Positions 11,921 through 24,150 of a DNA stretch of 64,000 nt are shown here, one piece after another (the stretch's first letter is position 1; every line of letters starts with the position of its first letter). Position numbers and translations under genes: made by a program. The notes beneath the pieces were generated by a model. That model saw only the letters and a program-made list of their open reading frames with translations. It made no database searches and was not told the origin of the DNA. The stretch is taken from NCBI RefSeq assembly GCF_010093535.1, contig NW_022985189.1, positions 486,712 through 550,711 on the forward strand, given 5' to 3'. The stretch comes from Lindgomyces ingoldianus. Lineage: Eukaryota; Ascomycota; Dothideomycetes; Pleosporales; Lindgomycetaceae.

Positions 11921-12238
11921 TGTCACGATTGTGCACAAGTAAGGTTATAGAGCTTTACAGAGGTCTAGTTTAATTACTACGTGAGGTATCATAGTAGGTA
12001 CAAGACATTGTGTAAGGAATAGAAAAGTTTAAAAAGAAATTAGTAATTAAATACTTAGCTTAAAAGTTTAAGCACTTTAAGTATAAATTAAGCCTGTTCT
12101 AAGTTTAGTTAGTGTTAAAGCAGTTTATGCTTAAGTTTATGTCTATGTTATATTATGTTTATGTTAGACATGCACTAATAATACTTTAGTACACGTCTAA
12201 TATAGTTATGTCTAGGATCTAGGGAGGATACTGTAACA
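11921..12238 (-). repeat. 3' LTR of gypsy G3
   Basis: 318 bp. On the plus strand it starts TGTCACGATTGTGCACAAG and ends GGATACTGTAACA. It is the least mutated LTR of this family in the window. Confidence 0.9.
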
Positions 12239-15200
12239 GTACCCCCCCCCCTTATTAGAAAGGGAATCCTTTATATTAGTAGTTCTAGCATTAAGTTCTC
12301 TTTATTAGAGTATAGGTTTAGTTTAGATAAGTATTAGGTGTAGAATTAAGTTACTATAGAGTTCTTTTATAAGGCTTCTGCAGGTTTCTATAACAGTTTG
12401 TTATATCTAGTTTATTTTATAAAGTATTTATAAATACATTTTTTCTTATTAAACTAAATCTATTTAATATTTTTTATAATGTATTCTAGTTTATTATTTA
12501 TAATAATAAGTTTAGGTAGCAGGTTTAGCTATCTAGGTAGATAGTTAGATTTAGAGGCTACTTAGCGCAGTAATAATATGTAGAACACAGGGTGTATCTT
12601 TATGCTGTTAGGTAGAATTAATTAGTAAGCATATAATAAGACTATATAAGCTACTGTAAAGGGGCTAAGGTTCTTTTAATTAAGTTTCTTTAATTATTAG
12701 TTTATTTAGATATTTCTAGTGTTTAGCTAGACCTTCTTGCTAGCTACATACGCAGGGGTAAGAGTTTAAAATTAGTTTATATACTCTTATTAAAAAGCTT
12801 AAGCCTATGTAAGCTTTTTATAAACATATTTAAATATATTTTAAATTTTATTAATAAGTCTATTTATATCTATTACTTATATAAATTAATAAGTTAGTTA
12901 AAGAGTATTTAAAAGTAGTTAAAAAGTATTTAAAAGTAGTTTAAATCTTATTTAGAGGTAGTATCTATAGTTTGCTAAGAATAAAGATACTTATGTTAAT
13001 TTAAATATTATATTATTAGCTTTAAACTATGCTATAGCTAACTATTTTACCTAGTTATTTTACTAGTAGTTTATGTACACTTATAGAACTTATTTTATTA
13101 CAGCATTTATGTTTTTAGTCTAGCTGTTAGTCTCTAGGTAAAAAGCTGTAGATAAATAGAGAATAATTTAGAGCTATTTATAAAGTTTGTCCTAGAAGGC
13201 TAAGACAAACTATGTACTTTTATCTAATATAATTATGTTAGGCAGGCTATAGTAAACTTATATGTATTAGTAAAATAACTAGGCTATATTAAAGGCAGTT
13301 ATAAAAGAATATAGTATTAAGTGTTAATACTTAGTTAAGTAATTAACAACTACTATAATATTTATATACTTTTTAGATAGAGGTAAGTTTATAATAAAAT
13401 TAATTAATATATCTTTTTAAGCTTATTTAAGAATTAAAAGTAGTTTAAGTAGGCTATTATACCTTTTTTAAAAGGCCTTTACTTTACAGCAAGTATAGCA
13501 ACATAATACATATTAGTATACAGTATAGAACATGCGGGGCTAGTAGTACTCTCTCTGTAGTAGGTTAAAAGTCTTTCCTCTGCTTAAGTGTTCTTTAATA
13601 AGCAAGTTGTGTATAATTTAAAGTAGTTTAATTCTTAGTTTATTAAAATTAAAAATTATAAGTTAGTTATAGTAATATAGCTTACTATTTTAGTTTTTAT
13701 AGTTAGCTAGTGTTACTTTTTTTAACTAACTAGTGCTATTTTAAAGTAGGTTTAAAGTTTCTTAAATAAATTTATTATTTAGATACTTATTAGTAATAAT
13801 TTAATTAATTATTTAATCTATTTTATTTAGGTTAAAGTCTAAAAATAGCTTTAGTTAAAGTAAAGTTTAGTGTTAAGCCTTTTACACTTTTTTTTAAGTA
13901 GGGACGTCTTAGAATTACCTTATAAGGGCATCTAGTTTCTCTTTATTTTAACTAGAATAATAAGTAATCTTAAAATTAAAATAAAACAGGTATTTAAACT
14001 AACAGGCTTATTAGTAGCTAAGTTATTTTATAGTTATAAAGTACTATAAGTTTTTATAGTTAGATAAGACTTATATTAGATGCGCTATACTTTCTAGTTT
14101 AAGTTGCTATTATTTAAAGCAGTATACTATAGTAAGTAATTCTTTATTATAAATTTTATAATTACTTTCTATAAAACTTATTCTTTTTAAGAAGTATGTA
14201 ATAGGCCTAATAGTCCTGTCTAGCTTAGTCTAGGAGAGAACTCCTGCTACTATGTAGTCTAAGGCATTAGCTTCTATAAGTATTAGTAGTTTAAAGTTAA
14301 AGTAGTAGAGTATTAGAGCTTTAGTAAAGGCTTTTTTTAGCTAGTTAAAAAACTATTAGTAATTTAAGTTAAAGTTAAATTAAATCTTTTTTTTAGTAAG
14401 TGTAATTATAAGGCTTACTTACTATAAAAAGTTATTAATAAATTATTAGTAAAAGTTAGTAAATTTTATAAAAGCTTAAACATCTTTTATATTCTTTAAG
14501 TATTACTAATCTAGTACAGTCTAAACCTTAACAGGGTCTATTTAAATGCTATTTATAAAGATTATATATCCTAAATATGTAACCTTTAATTAGTAGAACT
14601 TACATTTGTCTATGTTAAGTTGTAGACCTACTTCTTTTATAGCCTTTAGCACTAAGCGTACATGCTGTTTGTGCTCTAAAAGGCTATTACTATAGATTAG
14701 AATATTATTAATATACATAGTGCAGAACATGTTTAGGTAGGGTTAAAGTAAGTTATTTATAAAATGTTAAAAAGTACTAGGCGCGTTAGCTAAGCTAAAA
14801 GGCATTACTAAGTACTTAAATAGTCTATATTAAGTTTAAAACGCTATTAGCTACTTATTACCCTTTACTATTTTTAGCTTATTAAAGGCAGTAATAATAT
14901 CTAACTTTATAAAATACTTTACTTTACTTAGTTAGCTTAAAGTTTTCTATAAAAAAAAATTAAGTATTAGTTTTTAATAATAACAGTGTTTAGTCTTTAG
15001 TAGTTAATGTAAAATTAAAGCCTACCCCTAAGTTTCTTTATAAATAGTATAAGTAATACTACTAATAAAAAGCTAGCTTAAATAAACTTTTTTTTTAAGT
15101 TTTTATTAAAGTATTTTTAAAGCACTTTTAATTTATTTAGTAACATCTTATATAGTAGCCTATAACTAGGTTGTTTACTAGGCTTAAAGGTTATCTAGTA

Positions 15201-17287
15201 ATTATATAAATGTTATATTAAAAGCTTATTAAACTTATTTTAAAAAAAGATATATAATAAGTTATAGTAGTCTTAAGAGACTATTATTTTTAGGTTAGTA
15301 TGTTTTTAGAAAGCTAAAGCTTAGTTTATATTAGAAATTATAACTATGTAGATTTTATAATCTAGTTATTAAGCTAGAGTTATAAATAAAGTAGGTCTTA
15401 TATAGCAGATGTCTATTTACTGTTTAAGTCCTAGTTTATGTCTAAATTAAGTAAGTAAAATTTTTTTAAAAGCTTTCTTTTTTTTAAGTTTAAGTAGTTA
15501 TTAAATTATTTTACATAGCTTATCTTAGTAAAAGGCCTAGCTTATTAGCCTTACTTAGGTAGTTTTTTTTTAAGTTATTAAAAAGTAGGTCTAGAAACCT
15601 TTTATATTAAGTGCTACTTAGGTATTATTTAGGTGTAAGCATAAGCATACATTTTAGCATTAAAAAGAGTTAAAGTTTAAAACTTACTCTTAGTAATTAA
15701 AGGCAACTTTATGCTAATATAGCTATAGTTATTTTAGAATTAAGTTATAACATTTTATATTTATTACATAAAGCTTAATCTGCTTCTTATAGTGTTAGTA
15801 AGTAATTATAATAGTTATAGTATAAAAGATAAAACTTTTTTTAAGTTATTTTCTATTAAATCTAGTTAAGTAAATTATTTAGGTAAGTAGTGTTAATTAA
15901 AGATTTAGTTTATGCGCTAGTTTTTTATTAATATAACCTATACTATTTACTTCTAAGTTAATAAGAGCTTATATTAAAGCTAATATAGTTTCTTATTATA
16001 AATATATAGAAATATTAACTTAGTACTTTTAGTTATTAGTAGGGGACTTAGCCTATAAGTTAGCAAAGATCTAGTGTTAAATTAGTCTTAGAGGGCAACT
16101 TAGCCCTAGGACAAGCCTTTTTACAGGCTTCTACTACTATAGCTGCAGCTATGTTAAGAGTAGAAAGAAGAATTAGGGCTTAAATATAAGTTAAAGCCCT
16201 TATAAAAATAAAATTAAAATAGTAAAAATTTTTAATAAGTGCTAGTAGCGCTACTTATGTAGACTTAAGAAAAGGGAATAAAGTAGTTTTAGAAAATATA
16301 ACTATGCTTACTACACTTAAAGTATTAACTTTTTTTTTATAATTTTTACACTTTCTAAAACTAACTAGAGCATAATTTAAATTAATTTTTATTATGTTAA
16401 GGTTCTTATTTATAACTGCGCTAGTTTAGGGGCGTATTAGGGCTTATATAGAGAGGAACCTTATGTTATTATTATAGGTAGTAATTAGGTTTACATACGC
16501 GTTAAAGTTATTTAGGAGGGGTTCTTCTACTATAGCGCGTTATAGTTTAGTTAAGAGGGAGTTATATAAAGCTATAATTAGACCTATTTTATTTAAGCTT
16601 ATATTAGATGTAAGTTAGTAGAACTTAGTAAAGTGTAAAGTAAAGCTTTTTTTTTTTTATTATAAAGTGTTTAGGTAACTTAGGGCTATTAACTCTTTAT
16701 TTAAGTCTTTATAAGTTACTTATAAAAATGCTATAAATTAATCTAGGTTAATAATATTCTTATTTATTAGTAAGTTAATTAAGGCTGTTATATTATAGTT
16801 AAGTTAAAAGTAAGCATATAGTAACTAGAAGCGTTTAAAAAAGAATTAGTTTATGTTTCCTTTAAGTTTATATTAAAGCTTATGTAGAAAGAAAAGTAGG
16901 TCTTTCTATTTTCTATTAAACAGTAGGGAATTAAAGAGTTAGTTAGATTTTATTACTAAGTTAGAAAAGTTATAGGTTATAGGCAGCATTAGGTAGAAAA
17001 GAGTTAAGCTATCTTTAAACTTCTAAGTAAGCTTTAAGGCTAGTAAGTTCTTAGTTCCTACTACTATAATAAAAGTTAAGGCAGAAATAGACTACTTAAT
17101 AACATAAAGCTGTTTTTTAAAGTTCTTTTAAAAAGCTTTAAAGCTTACAACATAGCAGCTTTTTTATAAAGTAAGTGCTTTTTAGAAAGCTTTTTAGCTT
17201 ACTTTAATAGCTTAGAGTTATGTAAGTACTAAGCTTATTAGATTAAATTTAGAAGCTATTCTTAGCTAAAGTTTTAACATAACATAA

Positions 17288-17605
17288 TGTTATAATTATG
17301 CATAAGTAAGGTTATAGAGCTTTATAGAGGTCTAGTTTAATTACTACGTAAGGTATTATAGTAGGTACAAGACATTATATAAGAAATAAGAAAGTTTAAA
17401 AGGAAATTAGTAATTAAATACTTAGCTTAGAAGTCTAAGCGCTTTAGGTATAAATTAAGCCTATTTTAGGTTTAGTTAGTGTTAAGGTAGTTTATACTTA
17501 AGTTTATGTCTATGTTGTGTTGTGTTTATGTCAGACGTGCACTAATAATACTCTAGTACGCGTCTAATATAGTTATGTCTGGGATCTAGGGAGGATACCG
17601 TGACA
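17288..17605 (-). repeat. 5' LTR of gypsy G3
   Basis: 318 bp. The plus strand starts TGTTATAATTATGCATAAG, which is the other LTR's start with only C-to-T and G-to-A changes, and it ends GGATACCGTGACA. Confidence 0.9.
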
Positions 17606-17707
17606 CTAATAAAGTTTTAGCACTTTATACTTTAGTTAATAATACATCTACTAATTAACTTTTAATATACTAAGAAAAAAAAGTAAATTCCTTTACCTTT
17701 TTAAGTA

Positions 17708-18127
17708 GCATACACTACAGGCAAGTTGCTTACAAACCTAAGTTACTTACTTTTACTAAAACCTTACTAAACTACGTTTTTTACACTAATGCATTCCTAA
17801 CAACACTACTTAGACATGCTAAAAGAATGTTAGATATAGCTTACTCTTTAGGCTTTTAAATAAAACGTAATACTTTTAAAGTAACATGCTATAGCTATAT
17901 AAAGTCTTTTAAAAGATAATAAATAACTAATACACTAAATAACCTTTATAAGCTAACTCTATAAGTAACTTAAAAAAGCTAGATAATAATAAAAAGTAGG
18001 TAATTATTTAGCATATACTTAAGCTATATGCGTAAGGATTTTCCCTTTAGCTAGCAACTATAACTAATATAGCTAATTCTTTACACGCTAAGCATAACAT
18101 AGGCTATGTTAGCATAAACTAGCCTAG
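17708..18127 (+). mobile_element. Element A copy A4, left arm only
   Basis: It starts GCATACACTACAGGCAAG after a TA and runs through the left-arm sequence to aactagcctag, where copy A2 begins. No right arm could be found on the far side of A2. Confidence 0.5.
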
Positions 18128-18709
18128 TAACGTACTTTACAGGCGAGTTGCTTACACACCTAAGTTGCTTACTTTTACTAAGACTCTACTAAACTACTTT
18201 TTTTACACTAATGCATTTCTAATAACACTACTTAGACGCACTAAAAAAAGGTTAGATATAGCTTATACTTTAAGCTTTTAAATAAAACATAAAACTTTTA
18301 AAAAAACATGCTGTAGCTATGTATAAAGTTTTTAAAAAAATAATAATAAATAACTATAGCGCTAGATAACTTTTATAAGCTAATTCTATAGCTAACTTAT
18401 AAAGGCTAAGTAATAATAAAAAAAGAGTAATTATTAAGACTATACTTAAGCTATGTATGCAAGAATTTTTCTTTTAAATAGCATTTATAGCTAATATAGC
18501 TAATTCTTATTACGCTAAGCATAATCTAGGCTAGATTAGCATAAACTAGCTTTATATATTTAGAAAGTGCTATTTAAAGCTTAAAGTAATATTTAAGTGT
18601 AGTATAACTATAAAAAAGCTTTTTATAAGAGTTTTAAAGTAATTTAAAGCAGGTTTAGCTTTATAAAAAATATTAAAGCTAAGTATAGTATCTAGAATAA
18701 TAACATAAC

Positions 18710-19038
18710 TGTAACGATTCTCATGAATCGTTCCATCTCGGGTCGCCCGGAACCTATCCGAAGGGTCTCCGTATCGGCTCCGACCCTGGCTCGACCCTGA
18801 CTCGACCTGGCCCCGACTCTGCCCCGACTCTGCCTGGCCCCCTGCTGTTGCCCCTATTCCCTCATGTATTTAGTCGCACCTTGCCCCTGTAGCTAGCTCA
18901 GTAGTTTTCTGATATCCTTTCGTACAAGGCCTATAGGTGTTAATGGCATTCCCAGGTTCAGAGTCCCCACGCACTCCCATATGCCTCTGAGTGGATTCCC
19001 ACCGTATTCGGACCCATTGTCTTGCCTGCGCCGTTACA
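18710..19038 (+). repeat. Solo LTR of the short-LTR-element family
   Basis: 329 bp, TGTAACGATTC...GCGCCGTTACA, with an exact 5-bp target duplication, ATAAC, at 18705-18709 and 19039-19043. It is nearly free of RIP-type changes although both flanks are strongly AT-shifted. It is slightly longer than the 299-bp LTRs at 4931 and 6057, because of extra CGACTCTGCC-like units. Confidence 0.85.
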
Positions 19039-19041
19039 ATA

Positions 19042-20903
19042 ACGTACCTAACAGGTTGGCCAGCCACACAGGTTAGCTAGCTACTTTTGCTAAGCCCCTA
19101 CCACACTCTACCTATCTACATAATGCCTTAATAACAACACTAGATTAAATCTTCTAAAGAACATTAAATATAGCTTACTTTTTAAGCTTTTAAATAAGAC
19201 TTAAAACTTTTTTTATAACATGCTATAGCTATTTATAATGTTTTTTATATAACACTAAGTAATTAACGCGCTAGACAGCCTTTATAAGTAGAATGCTAGC
19301 TTAAATTAAGAAATCTAACTAAGCTTAAAAAAAAAGTAGTTATTAAGTATATACTTAAGCTTATTACACATAGATTTTTTCTTAGGCTTATAGCTATAGC
19401 TAATATAGCTAATTTCTTGCGCGTAGAGTATAATCTAGGCTAGGTTAGCTTAAACTAGCCTAGTATATAAGTTAAGCACTGCTTTAAGTTTATAATAAAG
19501 TTTAATTATAAGTATAAATATAAAAAAGTGCTTTATAAAAATCTAAAAGTTATCTAAAGCTAGTTTTACTTAGTAGCTAACATAAAAACTAAGTATAGTA
19601 TCTAAGATAAAAACATATATAACGTTAATAAGTTAAGCTTTATTATAGGCTAAATATTAACTAAAAGAGTTATTATAGCTTTAGAGAGATAAAAACAGCT
19701 AAAAGTAATATAGTAAAGTAATAAAAAGTAGATAATAGTTATTTAAAGCATTAATATAATAAAGTAAGCTATTTTACTTTTTATTATTTTTAAAAGCTGC
19801 TATTACCTTTTTACTTAGTATAAAAAAAGAATTTACTTTAAAACTAGGTTATTATAGTTTCTAAAAATAGCTAGATAATAAATAAGCTTAGGCTATAGTA
19901 GTTAAAGCACTTTAATAAGCATATAAAAAAAAGTTATAAGCGCTTATTAGCTATTTATTATTAATAGCTATAAAAGATATAACTTACTTAATTTCTAGTA
20001 GTACTATAAAAAAAATAAAATTATTACTATCTACATGCTTTTACACTTATTACACCTTTTATAGCCTTTTAGTGTAAGTTGTTTTACCTCTTTAAAAAAG
20101 GTGTATAAGCGCTAAGCTAAAGATTTTATATATAACTAAATTACTTATATTATAAAACTTAAGTTTCTACTATGCTTTATACACACTTATAATATAGTAA
20201 TTACTTTTAGTAATATTTAAAAAGAGTTTTAAAGTGCTAGTTTAGTTTTATTTAACTTAAAATAAGTTAAAATAGCTCTTAACATCTAGTTACACACTTT
20301 ATTACTACTACTACTTATTAATAATAAGCCTTAGTAGTTATAAACTTTAAGTAATACTTTTAAATTTAAGTTATAATTAATGCTTATAAAAGTAAAAATT
20401 TAGAGGTATATAAATAGCTTACTAACATTTATAGTAAAGGCTTTTAAAAAAGTCTTAAAAAGAGCAGTAATTATTACACATAAGCTAGCATTAGTGTAAA
20501 AAAAGATTATAAAGCTTTAAGTAATAAATAAGGCTACTACATAACATAGATTACATAAAAAAAGTAGATTTAAGTAAAAAAAACTTTAATAGTTAAAAAT
20601 AAAGCTTATTTAACTACTTTAAAGAAGTTTAAAGCGTGTAGTAATAAAAAAAAGCTAAAAACATAAGTGTACACTAAAAAAAAGTAAGCTAAGTTAAAAG
20701 TAATATAGGCAGTGTAATTAGACTAGGTATAACTTACATATATGTAAGAAAGTAGTAGAAGTAGACTTTAAATAATATCTTATATTGTATTACTTTATAC
20801 AGAGCTAAAGTAGGCTGTTTTGCGCTAGAATAGGGTGGTTTTAGTAGAGGCTTAGCAAAAGTAGCCGGCTAACCCGTGTGGCCGGCCAACCTGTTAGGTA
20901 CGT
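19042..20903 (+). mobile_element. Fot/pogo-like DNA transposon B, 1,862 bp, RIP-degraded
   Basis: Terminal inverted repeats start ACGTACCTAACAGGTTGGCC on both ends and continue imperfectly for about 65-70 bp. TA flanks both sides (19040-19041, 20904-20905), which fits a TA target duplication of the Tc1/mariner group. A broken plus-strand frame runs through most of the interior. Near its end it reads a YRQCN, then stop, then TRYN..ICKK string at about 20700-20750, which looks like the CxxC...H..C tail found in Fot/pogo transposases. The DDE residues could not be placed. Confidence 0.6.
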
Positions 20904-21429
20904 TATATAACTTTAGTAAAATAAGCTTTATTATAAGCTAAATATCTATTAACTATACTTATACTTAAAACTTTACTTTAAGCTTTAAATAACACTTTAT
21001 AAATATACTATGCTAGTTTATGCTAATATAGCCTAGATTATACTTAGCGTGTAAAGAATTAGCTATATTAGCTATAAATACTATTTAAAAAGAAAATTCT
21101 TACGTATATAGCTTAAGTATAGTTTTAATAATTACCTACTTTTTATTATTACCTAGCTTTTATAAGTTAGCTATAGAATTAGCTTATAAAGGTTATCTAG
21201 TGCTATAGTTATTTATTATTTTTTAAAAGACTTTATATATAGCTGTAGCATGTTTTTTTAAAAGTTTTATATTTTATTTAAAAGCTTAGAGTATAAGCTG
21301 TATCTAACATTTTTTTAGCATGTTTAAGTAGTGTTATTAGAAATACATTAGTGTAGAAAGAGTAGTTTAGTAGAGTTTTAGTAAAAGTAAGCAACTTAGG
21401 TGTGTAAGCAACTTACCTGTGAAGTACGT

Positions 21430-22570
21430 TAACTTTTTTATAAAAGTAAGTTATAACACTTTAAAAAGTAAACAAAGTAATATTATACTATAAAGTATAA
21501 AAAAAATGTTAAATTTAAAATAAAACAACTTGTATAGCTATAAATGAAGTAGATTGAAATTAGGTATTAAATAATAAGTAAAATATGAAAAATAAGGCTA
21601 AAATAGTATAGATTTAGCTACTATACTACAAAGTTAACAACACTATAGCTACTACTACTAGTAAGAGTACTAAGTTAAAACTTTTACTATTTATAAAGTA
21701 AATATTATAAATTATATTTTTTATTTAATGAATTAATATAAGTGTTGTAAAGTAAAAAGTAATTTAAGTATAAAAATATTATTAAAGTAGACTGTTTGCT
21801 TGTGAAATACGTTATTTTATTAAAGTGTGTTAGGCAATTAATATATATAGTTAATATACCTTATACAATCTACATAACAGGTCTAAATTAAATTTAGAAA
21901 ATAAATAATTCTTCTCTACTATCTATTTTAAATACTAATAAACTTTAGAAATTTTTAACAGGAAAGTTGTAGAATGTAAAATGCTAGAGGAGGTGAGTTT
22001 TGGTAGCGCACACTTTACACTAACAGACTTTTGGTTTGTGAATGTACAACTAGCTCATTTTCTCAGGAAGAATCACCAACTCCTACAGCTCTCTAAATGG
22101 AGGAGAGCTGGGATATGTATACCCCATATTCGGAGGCAACGTAACATATGCGGAACTTAACCCCGCCAGCCCTCCTCGCTTTACGGCATCGAAGAAGCCA
22201 GTGGGCGGGCTTATACCATTACGAAGCCTAAGTGCAATCGATCACGTACCTTTCTCGAGAGAGTGGAAGCGAAGGCAGCAGAATAATAGGACTGCTACAT
22301 TTTGCTGTCCTTGTCTTGTGCTCCGCCCAAACGCATACCATCATTATTTCTACCTTTCACTGTGCGTTAAGCGTTTAATAGCTCGAGGTCGGCCAAATTT
22401 ATTGCTCTTGGGAGGATTTTGGAATGGCCAGAGAAGATCCATGAGCTGCCGGTAGCATATATCACTAGCTTAAATCGTATTCAATCTTCATTTTAGGCAT
22501 CATTCAATGAAGAGATTGAATAAATCAACCTATTACCCCCCTTCACGGTTCCCAGCCTATACTTGCTGAA
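21430..22570. other. AT-rich tail then unique spacer, no gene
   Basis: 21430-21960 is degenerate AT-rich DNA. A relic of an element A end, GCTTGTGAAATACGT followed by TA, lies near 21790-21807. From about 21970 the composition returns to normal. This spacer downstream of the DUF8021-like gene has no convincing frame. Confidence 0.5.
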
Positions 22571-23332
22571 CTACATTTTTCCCGCCGTGATAGTATGCAC
22601 CAGCCTAATCTTCCCACCTTCAATCCTAAACTCATGACTATCCGGCATTCCACTCGCGCCCCCAAATGCCAACATAACATCACAAGTCCCAACCGTCTCA
22701 TCACACACATATCGCCGATTCACCAACTGCACACCACTTGGCACACCAACATTGCAGTCCGGTCCAAAGTAATGACCACCCTCAACCCGCTCGCATGGAT
22801 TTCCCCACGGCACTTTGACACTCTTGTTATTGAAAAGGTCTAGGTATGCATCAGCAGCCGCTTTGATAACAGCACGTGTGTCGCGCTTTGCTTCCGGGAT
22901 CGGATCTCGATTTTCCTTCAACGAATACGAAAGCGTGCTCTTTGCGTCAAAAAACCAATCCCCCGTGGTCGTTATAATCGATTCCAATTTGTTTACTTTC
23001 CCGGATGCTGTATCGAGCCGGATTTGGGTTCCGATAACATACGGTGGCGTGTTATCGGGAGCAATAAGTTCAGTGTAGGTTGCACACTGCGTCGTGTCGA
23101 GTAGTGTGCGGTTATGTGAGATCTTGAGGGCTTTGGAGAGCATGCCAGATTTGGTATTCGCTGATTTTGCGTTTTCGGTGTAGGTCATGGAATCTGCGAG
23201 GGAAAGCTTGTTTTGGCCAGTAGTTGCGGTAGTGAGGTAGTCCACTGCCGTTTGCTGAAGGATAGCGACGTCGCATTGGGCTGTCGTTGGGCTAGCAAGG
23301 AGAGCCAAGGCTCCGAGGATGACAGGAAGCAT
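22571..23332 (-). CDS. Secreted DUF8021-like protein
   Basis: Single-exon gene of 253 residues from an ATG at 23332. It has a clear signal peptide (MLPVILGALALLASPTTAQ). The mature protein starts CDVA and carries about six Cys, which fits an extracellular disulfide-bonded protein. The C-terminal part reads IKAAADAYLDLFNNKSVKVPWG, then NPCERVEGG, CNVGVPSGV, NRRYVCDETVGTCDVM, SHEFRIEGGKIRLVHT. I recognise this as the pattern of fungal secreted proteins grouped as DUF8021. Its biochemical role is not known to me. It is divergent from the gene at 24151, sharing an 818-bp upstream spacer. The family name is from memory of the pattern and needs a profile search. Confidence 0.75.
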   Translation of the reverse strand: MLPVILGALALLASPTTAQCDVAILQQTAVDYLTTATTGQNKLSLADSMTYTENAKSANTKSGMLSKALKISHNRTLLDTTQCATYTELIAPDNTPPYVIGTQIRLDTASGKVNKLESIITTTGDWFFDAKSTLSYSLKENRDPIPEAKRDTRAVIKAAADAYLDLFNNKSVKVPWGNPCERVEGGHYFGPDCNVGVPSGVQLVNRRYVCDETVGTCDVMLAFGGASGMPDSHEFRIEGGKIRLVHTITAGKM

Positions 23333-23422
23333 GACGAGTTTCCAGGTTGATATTGTTGTTGTTGATCAGTTACCCTGGTGTTCGTTTCGGAGGACAATCT
23401 TCGAAAAGAGTCTCAACTGCGA

Positions 23423-23433
23423 TAAATATATAT
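23423..23433 (-). promoter_or_regulatory. TATA-like box of the DUF8021-like gene
   Basis: The minus strand reads ATATATATTTA about 90 bp upstream of the ATG at 23332. Confidence 0.45.
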
Positions 23434-24150
23434 TCTCTAACGAACTCGCCGCTGCCAGTGCCGGTGGTTATAGCAGTTGCCGAATCCACTACCTTCCTTG
23501 ACCTTCATAAACGTAATGCGGGCGATGTTGTAAGTTCGGGTGAATATAGCTCTCTAATTCGCCTGATGCATATATTACCTCGTCAACACTTTTGCCGGAT
23601 TTAGAACGACCAATGAATGAGTCCCCGCGGGGCAAATATATGAGCGATGCTTAGGTTTGGTGTAACCCGCTGGTAGTGACGCGTCGTGATTATTACCTCG
23701 GTCTCCTAAAGGAGCAACCCTGCGTCACGTGTTTCCAGCGGTTCTAAGCCATCTAGGGCTAGAGATCGAGCCTTGAGGCGTAATGTCTTATGAATTAGCA
23801 AGAAATTATGATACGGAGTCCGTTTAGAGAGAAGATCGCCCGTCTTTAACGTCGATTTTGACTTCCTGTATCAATCATTGCCCTCATTAGCTCGTTGGAT
23901 TGAATTCAAGTGAAAGCGGGAGATGGTCATCACGAATTGCGAGAGGTTCTGTCCTAAAGTAGCCAGTCTTGTCCGAAAATCAAGTTATCTGAATTTTAGG
24001 ATTGTAAACGCTCTGAAGTATAGTGAACTGCGTCCTAATTCACAGATGAGAACATTCACGAAATTACGTTGGGAGCCTTCACCAATTGCACACCCCCTGA
24101 CGTATGAATAGCGTTTTACGTGAGAGTGTATGAACTCACATGCTCGATAG
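23434..24150. other. Shared upstream region of a divergent gene pair
   Basis: Unique, GC-balanced DNA between the minus-strand gene at 22571-23332 and the plus-strand gene at 24151. The short frames in it have no coding character. I see no clear operator or motif. Confidence 0.5.

Larger units (their letters stand above)
11921..17605 (-). mobile_element. Complete Ty3/gypsy retrotransposon G3, 5,685 bp, RIP-degraded
   Basis: Two 318-bp LTRs (11921-12238 and 17288-17605) flank the interior, and an exact 5-bp target duplication, CTAAT, lies at 11916-11920 and 17606-17610. A polypurine tract (about ten G on the minus strand, 12239-12255) abuts the left LTR. The element therefore reads right to left, with gag/protease at about 15700-17280, reverse transcriptase and RNase H at about 13850-15300, and integrase at about 12850-13650. 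Domain positions were set by matching the plus-strand copy at 1875-4782. All frames are broken by RIP-type stops, so it encodes nothing now. Confidence 0.9.
18130..21429. mobile_element. Long-inverted-repeat DNA element A, copy A2, with two nested insertions
   Basis: It starts ACGTACTTTACAGGC and ends ...CCTGTGAAGTACGT, flanked by TA on both sides (18128-18129 and 21430-21431). It contains the solo LTR at 18710-19038 and element B at 19042-20903. Without those and their target duplications the element is about 1.1 kb. The arms (about 18130-18700 and 20906-21429) are imperfect inverted copies of each other, so the empty element would fold into a long hairpin. No coding capacity is visible, so it is probably a non-autonomous relative of the Fot/pogo-like elements. 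Confidence 0.65.
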
